Positions 58,551 through 64,000 of a DNA stretch of 64,000 nucleotides are shown in pieces (the first letter of the stretch is position 1; each line of letters starts with the position of its first letter). The position numbers and the translations under genes are program-made. The notes beneath the pieces were generated by a model that made no database searches, was not told the origin of the DNA, and worked only from the letters and a program-made list of their open reading frames with translations. The DNA is taken from positions 1 to 64,000 of the forward strand of contig CXTY01000039.1 of NCBI GenBank assembly GCA_001404055.1, written 5' to 3'. The stretch comes from Roseibium album. GTDB lineage: Bacteria > Pseudomonadota > Alphaproteobacteria > Rhizobiales > Stappiaceae.

Positions 58551-59821
58551 TGGCAAGTTCCAACGACATCCCACTGAAAAAAGGTCCGCTGAACGGGATA
58601 ACCGTACTGGACTTTTCGCGTGTGCTGGCAGGCCCATATTGCACGATGGTTCTGGCTGATCTCGGAGCGCGCGTGATCAAGGTCGAGAAACTGGGCACCG
58701 GCGACGACACGCGTGCTTTCGGCCCTTTCGTTGAAGAGGAATCGGCCTATTTCACCTGTTTCAACAGGCGCAAGGAAAGCATCGTTCTGGACATCAAGTC
58801 ACCGCGTGATCGCGAACTGCTGGAACGACTGCTGGATGCCTCTGATGTGCTGGTGGAGAACTTCCGCCCCGGCGTGATGGATCGGCTGGGATATGGCCCT
58901 GACCGGCTGGCCAAAACACATCCGCATCTGATCTACGCGTCCATTTCAGGCTTTGGCCACTCTGGCCCCTATGGCGACTTGCCGGGGTACGACATGGTTG
59001 TTCAGGCGATGGGCGGGATCATGAGCCTGACCGGCTGGCCAGACGGCGAACCGGCGCGCGTCGGCACCAGCTTTGGCGATTTGGGCGCCGCCCTTTTTGC
59101 TGCTGTGGGTATTGTTTCTTCGCTTTACAGCCGCACCAAGGACGCACAGGGCACACGCGTCGATATTGGGATGCTCGACTGTCAGGCCGCTCTTATGGAA
59201 ACCGCCCTCGCCCGATATGACGTTGAAGGTAAAGTTCCGGGCCGCACGGGTGACTGCCACCCCTCGCTGGCCCCGTTTGAGAGCTTTCGCGCCAAGGACG
59301 AAAAAATCGTCATTGCGGCGGGCAATGACACGCTGTTCATGCTCATGGCAGATGCACTGGGCGCGCCGGAATTGGCATTGGATCCACGGTTCATGAGCAA
59401 TGATCTGCGTTGTCAGAATCGTCCTGAAATGGTGGTTGAAATGGAAAAAATCCTGTCTCAGCAACCGGTTCAGCACTGGATCGACGCACTCAATGACGTG
59501 GGTGTGCCCTGCGCGCCAATCAATACCATCGACAAGTTGCTGGATCACCCACAGCTGCTGGCGCGCGACATGATCGTCCAGGTGCAGGGTCAAAAAGGTA
59601 ATCCGTTCAAAACGGCAGGCAATCCGATCAAGCTGACCGGCCATGAAGAAATCGACATCAATACCCCGATGAATGCACCGGGTCTTGGGCAACATCGCGA
59701 ACAGTTGTTGGCGGAGCTCATGGCAAGCCGAGGTTCCTATGACCTGCCTGCAGATACTGACAGCGAAACCGAAGATGAAAGCGGCAGCGCCGCGCCCCGG
59801 CGTGAACCCAGCGCCGCTTGA
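58550..59821 (+). CDS. acuN: class III (CaiB/BaiF) CoA-transferase, probable AcuN
   Basis: A 423-residue CoA-transferase of the formyl-CoA transferase family. The catalytic aspartate is D177 in GTSFGDLGAALFA. The N-terminal LDFSRVLAGPYCTMVLADLGA and DIKSPRDRELLERLL motifs are typical. AcuN activates acrylate, or 3-hydroxypropionate, as a CoA thioester in acrylate catabolism. The tail after about 390 is acidic and low-complexity (TDSETEDESGSAAPRREP), probably disordered. It is translationally coupled to the gene before it. Confidence 0.72.
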   Translation: MASSNDIPLKKGPLNGITVLDFSRVLAGPYCTMVLADLGARVIKVEKLGTGDDTRAFGPFVEEESAYFTCFNRRKESIVLDIKSPRDRELLERLLDASDVLVENFRPGVMDRLGYGPDRLAKTHPHLIYASISGFGHSGPYGDLPGYDMVVQAMGGIMSLTGWPDGEPARVGTSFGDLGAALFAAVGIVSSLYSRTKDAQGTRVDIGMLDCQAALMETALARYDVEGKVPGRTGDCHPSLAPFESFRAKDEKIVIAAGNDTLFMLMADALGAPELALDPRFMSNDLRCQNRPEMVVEMEKILSQQPVQHWIDALNDVGVPCAPINTIDKLLDHPQLLARDMIVQVQGQKGNPFKTAGNPIKLTGHEEIDINTPMNAPGLGQHREQLLAELMASRGSYDLPADTDSETEDESGSAAPRREPSAA

Positions 59822-59833
59822 CTGGAGAATGAC

Positions 59834-60676
59834 ATGAACAAGATTGCGAACAAGCCGGGAAAAACAAAAATTTCGGAAGTAATTTCGTCACCTACAAAAC
59901 CTGCCAAACCTGAAATGATCATTGTCGAACGGCGTGAGCGGGTTGGCCTGATCACATTGAACCGGCCAAAGCAGCTGAACGCCCTGAACCGTCAACTCGC
60001 CGAGGAAACGCTGGCGACTTTAAAAACGTTTGATGCTGATCCGGATATTGGAGCGATTGTCATCATCGGCAGTCCGCGCGCATTCGCAGCCGGAGCCGAC
60101 ATTGAAGAAATGGCAGAAAAGTCATTTGCAGACTTCTACATGGACGATTTTCTGTCGCCCTGGGATGCCGTGAAGACAATATCCAAACCCATCATTGCTG
60201 CAGTCAGTGGCTTTGCTCTGGGTGGGGGATGCGAACTTGCGCTCCTGTGCGACTTCATCATCGCTTCGGACGACGCACAATTCGGTCAACCCGAGATCAA
60301 ACTCGGCATTCTCCCCGGCATAGGTGGCTCGCAGCGTCTGACCCGGTCTGTCGGCAAGGCCCTCGCAATGGACCTGGTTCTCACCGGCCGAAATATTGGT
60401 GCCCAGGAAGCCAAAGAGGTCGGCTTGGTCGCGCGCGTGGTGGCAAAAGAGGAGCTTCTGCAAACGGCGCTGGAAGCTGCCCACACGATTGCCGGATACA
60501 ACGCACCGGCAGTAAAAATGGCCAAATGTGCAGTCAACGCAGCTCTCGAAACACCGCTGTCAGAGGGACTGAAGCAAGAGCGTCTGTACTTTCAGGCGGC
60601 GTTCGCAACCGAAGGACAAAAAGAAGGCATGAATGCCTTTGTGCACAAGCGGGCCCCGGTTTTTCGAAATCGATAA
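59834..60676 (+). CDS. acuK: enoyl-CoA hydratase, probable AcuK
   Basis: A 280-residue crotonase-fold hydratase. Both catalytic glutamates are present, E134 (GGGCELAL) and E154 (GQPEIKLG), 20 residues apart as in rat enoyl-CoA hydratase, and the oxyanion loop SPRAFAAGADI is intact. In acrylate catabolism AcuK hydrates acryloyl-CoA to 3-hydroxypropionyl-CoA. The first 28 residues are a Lys/Pro-rich extension, but GGAGA six to nine bases before the ATG supports this start. It follows acuN by 12 bases. Confidence 0.72.
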   Translation: MNKIANKPGKTKISEVISSPTKPAKPEMIIVERRERVGLITLNRPKQLNALNRQLAEETLATLKTFDADPDIGAIVIIGSPRAFAAGADIEEMAEKSFADFYMDDFLSPWDAVKTISKPIIAAVSGFALGGGCELALLCDFIIASDDAQFGQPEIKLGILPGIGGSQRLTRSVGKALAMDLVLTGRNIGAQEAKEVGLVARVVAKEELLQTALEAAHTIAGYNAPAVKMAKCAVNAALETPLSEGLKQERLYFQAAFATEGQKEGMNAFVHKRAPVFRNR

Positions 60677-60874
60677 AGTTTCGATTCGCGCAACATAACG
60701 CGTGAAACATAGAGCGAGAGCCAAATTGAGCCCGAAAACAACCGGGCCAAAAATACTGTTTTAATGACAGGCTAGTCGCGCACCTTGAACTGCCGCCAAA
60801 ACTGCCAGTTGGTAAGTCGTTACTGATGTGTTTTTGCAAGACACATTGATTGGCCCGCACTCAATGGCATTGCG

Positions 60875-61279
60875 CTAACCCGACTTCAGCTCTGTCTCGA
60901 ATCCTTGCCGGTCGTGTTTGATTTTTTCAAGAACACCACGCAGCGCGAAGGGCCTGTCGTCGTACAGCCCGCTCCAAATAATGATTTCAATCAATATAGG
61001 GGCAAGGTCGCGCCCTTTTTGCGTCATCTCATAGATGAACGCCCTGCGGTTATCAGGATCGCGTGTCTTGGTCAGTATGCCCTCTGCCTCGAGGTGTTTC
61101 AGGCGCGCAACAAGAATGTTCGTCGCGATACCCTCATCTGCAGCAAGGAATTCGCTGTAGGTGCGTTTTCCCCTCAGCAAGATTTCTCGGATGATCAGCA
61201 GGCTCCACCGATCGCCGAATGTGTCGAGCCCAAATGCGACGGGGCACCCGCTCTCACGTTTTTTGATTTCTGCTTTCAT
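60875..61279 (-). CDS. HxlR-family transcriptional regulator
   Basis: A 134-residue winged-helix regulator with the HxlR start CPVAFGLDTFGDRWSLLIIREIL (the first Cys is often redox-active), then RTYSEFLAADEGIATNILVARLKHLEAEGIL (in parts) and the wing DNRRAFIYEMT. It is divergent from the cupin gene at 61390 across a repeat-rich 110-base region, its likely target. Confidence 0.88.
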   Translation of the reverse strand: MKAEIKKRESGCPVAFGLDTFGDRWSLLIIREILLRGKRTYSEFLAADEGIATNILVARLKHLEAEGILTKTRDPDNRRAFIYEMTQKGRDLAPILIEIIIWSGLYDDRPFALRGVLEKIKHDRQGFETELKSG

Positions 61280-61301
61280 TTCGCCATCCTAAAAAAAAGA
61301 C

Positions 61302-61357
61302 TTGCAATATGCAATACGTATCTTTATGTAGTTTACATATTGCAAAACGCAATACGT
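61302..61357. promoter_or_regulatory. repeat-rich operator region between hxlR-type gene and cupin gene
   Basis: TTGCAATATG (61302-61311) and its exact inverse CATATTGCAA (61336-61345) are 24 bases apart. GCAATACGT occurs twice in direct orientation (61311-61319 and 61349-61357), each just after a GCAA-type half-site. The spacing is about 38 bases between the direct copies. It is a good candidate for the HxlR binding sites controlling both directions. Confidence 0.55.
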
Positions 61358-61389
61358 GATTTAACTCTTGAAGCCAACGGGATACGACC

Positions 61390-62109
61390 ATGAAAAATCA
61401 ACTGAAGACACTTAAGACCATCGCTCTCGCAACCTCAATCGTCGTCGCCGGCGGATTGATTGGCACCGCCAATGCGAACCCGTCGGTTGATCAGGTCAAA
61501 TTGCTGACAGCAAATTTTGCGCCCCGACAAGTTGTGCAGGTTGAAGCCGGAGACTTCCACTTCAAGCCGGGTCAGGTAGCCCCCATTCACACGCATGACG
61601 CTCCTGCAATCGGCTATGTCGCCAAGGGAATGATCATCTATCAGGTTGAAGGTGAAAAGCCTCAGATCCTGCGTGAGGGTGACGCCTTTTTTGAACCCAC
61701 AGATGCCCGCATATTGCGCTTTGACAATGCATCCGCGACCGAAGAAGCGATTTTCATCGATTTCAATCTGGAACAGGAAAATGAACCCTTCATCGTTTTC
61801 GAAGAAGCACCCAAGGAACATATCGACCGCAGGACGCTGCCAACGGTCACTCTGAAAGATGAAGTTGTCGATCAGGTCGAAGTTTACAGCAACCGTATTG
61901 CCCCAAGTGCCGATCTGGAATTGACGGGAAAAAGCCCGACGCTTGGCCTGGTTGCGCAAGGTATTGTTGAGGTGCAGTTCGAAGGCGCTGAACCCCTTCG
62001 CGTATCCGCCGGAGGAACCTTTGCGCTCCCGACGGCAGACAGCCGCGTTTCTATTGCCAATGTTTCAGACGAAGTGTCGGCAAAGGTCATCACATTCCAG
62101 TTGAACTGA
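61390..62109 (+). CDS. exported bicupin protein
   Basis: A 239-residue secreted protein. A signal peptide covers residues 1-29 (ALATSIVVAGGLIGTANA). Two cupin-like repeats follow. The first has PIHTHDAPAIGYVAKG (HxH present, the usual Glu replaced by Ile) and EGDAFFEPTDA. The second (LGLVAQGIVEVQFEG ... SAGGTFALP) lacks the histidines, so at most one metal site remains. It heads a plus-strand run with the VOC and hydrolase genes. Function unknown. Confidence 0.75.
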   Translation: MKNQLKTLKTIALATSIVVAGGLIGTANANPSVDQVKLLTANFAPRQVVQVEAGDFHFKPGQVAPIHTHDAPAIGYVAKGMIIYQVEGEKPQILREGDAFFEPTDARILRFDNASATEEAIFIDFNLEQENEPFIVFEEAPKEHIDRRTLPTVTLKDEVVDQVEVYSNRIAPSADLELTGKSPTLGLVAQGIVEVQFEGAEPLRVSAGGTFALPTADSRVSIANVSDEVSAKVITFQLN

Positions 62110-62173
62110 GACAGCTGGCGGGCGCTCAAATGCCCGCCGCGCTCTCCCTGATTGATTTGAGAGGAACGGAGCA

Positions 62174-62626
62174 ATGACAAGCTCACATCAGCAGCAGATA
62201 CACCCCACGCGGGTCATGTACACAATGCTTCGGGTTAGCGATCTGGACCGGTCACTCGCGTTTTACACCCAGGTTCTGGGCATGACAGAGCAATACCGCG
62301 AAACCTTCACCGAGGGACGCTTCACCCTTGTTTTCCTCGGATATGGCGACCGCTCCAATGGGTCCTTGATCGAGCTAACGTACAACTGGGATCAGAACAA
62401 CTACACCCACGGAACCGGGTATGGCCACATAGCACTAGCGGTCGAAGACATTAATGCTGTCAGCACACGATTGGCAGAGCACGGTGTGAACATTGTGAGA
62501 CAGCCAGGCCCCATGACATTTGCGCCGGATGAGACGGGACACCGCGAAGTCATCGCGTTCATCGAAGACCCGGATGGATACCGCATAGAACTGATCGAAA
62601 CGCCTGCTAAACCCCTGCGTAATTAG
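62174..62626 (+). CDS. glyoxalase I-like protein lacking one metal ligand
   Basis: A 150-residue VOC protein closely resembling lactoylglutathione lyase GloA, which turns methylglyoxal-glutathione adduct into S-lactoylglutathione. LIELTYNW (Glu ligand), YGHIALAV (His ligand) and YRIELIE (Glu ligand) are present. The first ligand, His in the E. coli LLHTMLRV stretch, is Tyr here (VMYTMLRV). Whether it still works is unclear. It lies between a cupin and a hydrolase gene under the probable HxlR region. Confidence 0.82.
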   Translation: MTSSHQQQIHPTRVMYTMLRVSDLDRSLAFYTQVLGMTEQYRETFTEGRFTLVFLGYGDRSNGSLIELTYNWDQNNYTHGTGYGHIALAVEDINAVSTRLAEHGVNIVRQPGPMTFAPDETGHREVIAFIEDPDGYRIELIETPAKPLRN

Positions 62627-62736
62627 TCGAACCAACCACCTCCAACAACAAGCCGAGTTCAACCCTGTGCTGCGCAATCGCGCTCGCTGTCGGGGAGGCT
62701 CGTTCTTCAGACATGTAAATTCAAGAAGGAAACATC

Positions 62737-63447
62737 ATGACACATTACATCCTCGTCCACGGTGCATGGGAAGGTCCATGGAGCTGGGACTATGTTGCAC
62801 CCGCATTGGAAAGACAGGACCACAGCGTCACAAGTGTTGATTTGCACGGCAGAACCGAGAACGACGACAACATCCGGAACACAACCATGGAAAGCTATGT
62901 TCAGGTGGTTCTCGATGAGATCAGCAGGCACGATCAGAAAGTTGTTCTTGTAGGTCACAGCATGGCCGGGGCAGTCATTTCGTTAGTGGCAGAACAAGTG
63001 CCGGACAGGATTGAGCGACTTGTCTATGTTGCGGCATTCCTGCTTAAGGACGGCGACAGCGTGCTTGGCGCGATGCAACGCGATCCTGATGGTGAATTTC
63101 TCCCGGAACTGGTCTTTTCAGAAGATCAAAGCTCGGCAACCGCGACCGCGCAGACCTGGCGCAGCAAGGCGTTCCACGACGTCAGGGAAAATCGCATTCT
63201 TGAAGCATTACCGCTGGTTGACGTTCCCCAGGCGACAGAGCCGTTTATGGCAAAAGTGCAGGTTAGCCCTGAAAAATTTGGGAGTGTTCCCAAGGTCTAC
63301 ATACGCACCGCGGTAGACAAGATGGTCTCACCGAAACTACAAGACGAAATGCTCAAGACATGGCCGGTTGAGCAAGAACATGTTCTGCAATCCGGGCATT
63401 TTCCAACGCTGTCCGTGCCGGAAACACTCGCTGAACTGCTGATCTAA
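62737..63447 (+). CDS. methylesterase-like alpha/beta hydrolase
   Basis: A 236-residue alpha/beta hydrolase of the plant methylesterase/hydroxynitrile lyase-like group: HYILVHGAWEGPWSW at the start, the elbow VLVGHSMAGAVI (Ser about 73), an Asp in RTAVDKMV and QSGHFPTLSVPE with the catalytic His. The triad is complete. Substrate unknown. An AAGGA site lies upstream of the ATG and a hairpin terminator follows. Confidence 0.82.
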   Translation: MTHYILVHGAWEGPWSWDYVAPALERQDHSVTSVDLHGRTENDDNIRNTTMESYVQVVLDEISRHDQKVVLVGHSMAGAVISLVAEQVPDRIERLVYVAAFLLKDGDSVLGAMQRDPDGEFLPELVFSEDQSSATATAQTWRSKAFHDVRENRILEALPLVDVPQATEPFMAKVQVSPEKFGSVPKVYIRTAVDKMVSPKLQDEMLKTWPVEQEHVLQSGHFPTLSVPETLAELLI

Positions 63448-63463
63448 CCAGCACCAAACTCAC

Positions 63464-63499
63464 GGGGTCAATCAGCCTCCAAGATTGACCCCGGGGTTT
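63464..63499 (+). terminator. hairpin terminator after the HxlR-side gene run
   Basis: GGGGTCAATC (63464-63473) and GATTGACCCC (63483-63492) form a 10-bp perfect stem with a 9-base loop, followed by GGGGTTT. The T-run is short, so efficiency is uncertain. Confidence 0.6.
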
Positions 63500-63741
63500 C
63501 CGAATTTTCGCTCAAATGAATGGTGCAATTGCCTATAACTTTTTGGACGTTGCGAAACGAACTCCGAGGAAGGGAATATTGGACTTTTCGTACACCGCGA
63601 AGCACACCAATAACTGCAATAGGTCGAACCTAACCCTCATCCGACATACGCAATTTGGACTTGGTCACTATTCCGCGGAGTTGCCAAATTTGATGACCCC
63701 AAGATACTATCAAAACTGACCTTTTCTGAGAAAGTGGCAGC

Positions 63742-64000
63742 ATGAAAAAGCTACTTCTAATTGCATTCTGTTTCGCTACCTTGTTCGCTCTCCAGTCAAG
63801 TACGCTGGCAAGCGACGGCAAGAAAATTGTTCTTGTCATCGAAAGTTACCACAAGGAATTTTACTGGGACGCTGGCTACAGAAGAGGGATCACCAACGTC
63901 ATTGGTGATCAGGCAATCGTCAAATTCTTTGAAATGGACACAAAGCGCTTACCAAAGGCAACATACCCGGACCGTGCCGCCCTGGCGATTTCCGAAATTG
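63742..64000 (+). CDS. periplasmic ABC-type substrate-binding protein (partial, cut by window end)
   Basis: Only the first 86 residues are visible. A signal peptide (MKKLLLIAFCFATLFALQSS, cleaved after TLA) is followed by KIVLVIESYHKEFYWDAGYRR and FFEMDTKRLPKATYPD. The YH...W...G and MDTKR pattern is that of the ABC_sub_bind (PF04392/COG2984) family, which feeds ABC importers or sits in front of membrane sensor proteins. The frame is open to the last base, so the rest of the system lies outside the window. Confidence 0.75.
   Translation, partial: MKKLLLIAFCFATLFALQSSTLASDGKKIVLVIESYHKEFYWDAGYRRGITNVIGDQAIVKFFEMDTKRLPKATYPDRAALAISEI

Noticed and set aside
61390-62109. Cupin considered as a DMSP lyase (DddL/Q/W type) completing the acrylate cluster
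   Set aside because: It has a Sec signal peptide, its first cupin motif lacks the usual Glu and the second lacks histidines. It is also under a different regulator from acuR.

Overview
The window looks like chromosomal DNA from a marine alphaproteobacterium of the order Hyphomicrobiales, most likely the Stappiaceae (Roseibium/Labrenzia/Stappia). This rests on the block lysC-ptsP-prfA-prmC-DUF4167-clpB next to ubiG, an ethylmalonyl-CoA-pathway type acyl-CoA dehydrogenase, a phasin, and a cluster resembling marine acrylate/DMSP catabolism genes. The genus is an inference from gene content and was not tested by any search. No rRNA, tRNA, CRISPR array or prophage was seen.

Positions 1-39,600 are mostly core genome: an M23 envelope peptidase, clpB, DUF4167, prmC, prfA, ptsP and lysC on the minus strand; ubiG and a hydrolase; a phasin with an FNR-type box; DUF1178, a nitrilase-family amidase, grxC and comF; a methyltransferase; a lone Flp pilin; mutT, argJ, a parvulin-type isomerase and secA. 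A GT2-GtrA-GT39 set follows, which probably moves a lipid-linked sugar across the membrane. Then come a class III nucleotide cyclase, a ferredoxin reductase, a chemoreceptor, a DMT exporter, a BrkB-family membrane protein, probable methylsuccinyl-CoA dehydrogenase (mcd), small envelope genes and infC. infC appears to start at ATT behind a structured leader.

Positions 39,800-48,400 are accessory and scarred. They hold an aldo/keto reductase, a flavin monooxygenase with a broken nucleotide-binding motif, a PLDNc-SHOCT protein, a porin C-terminal fragment, a lipoprotein esterase, a Tat signal peptide abutting an AraC C-terminal fragment, a 5'-truncated IS3-family transposase, a cupin, and a winged-helix/TPR regulator.

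Positions 48,500-52,800 hold a GbsR/MarR-type repressor, a DUF4166 protein and a TIGR01777-type epimerase. Two matching palindromes (TTTCTGT-N4-ACAGAAA) mark probable autoregulation and control of this set. A cbpA-cbpM co-chaperone pair follows.

Positions 53,200-60,700 carry an M24 protein lacking the usual metal ligands, a VOC/AraC pair, and then acuR-dddA-acuN-acuK. By family knowledge the last four form a route from acrylate through acryloyl-CoA and 3-hydroxypropionate to malonate semialdehyde. The acrylate-forming lyase and the semialdehyde dehydrogenase are not in view. Positions 60,800-63,450 hold an HxlR regulator facing a periplasmic cupin, a glyoxalase-I-like protein missing one metal ligand, and a methylesterase-like hydrolase. 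The window ends inside an ABC-type substrate-binding protein gene.
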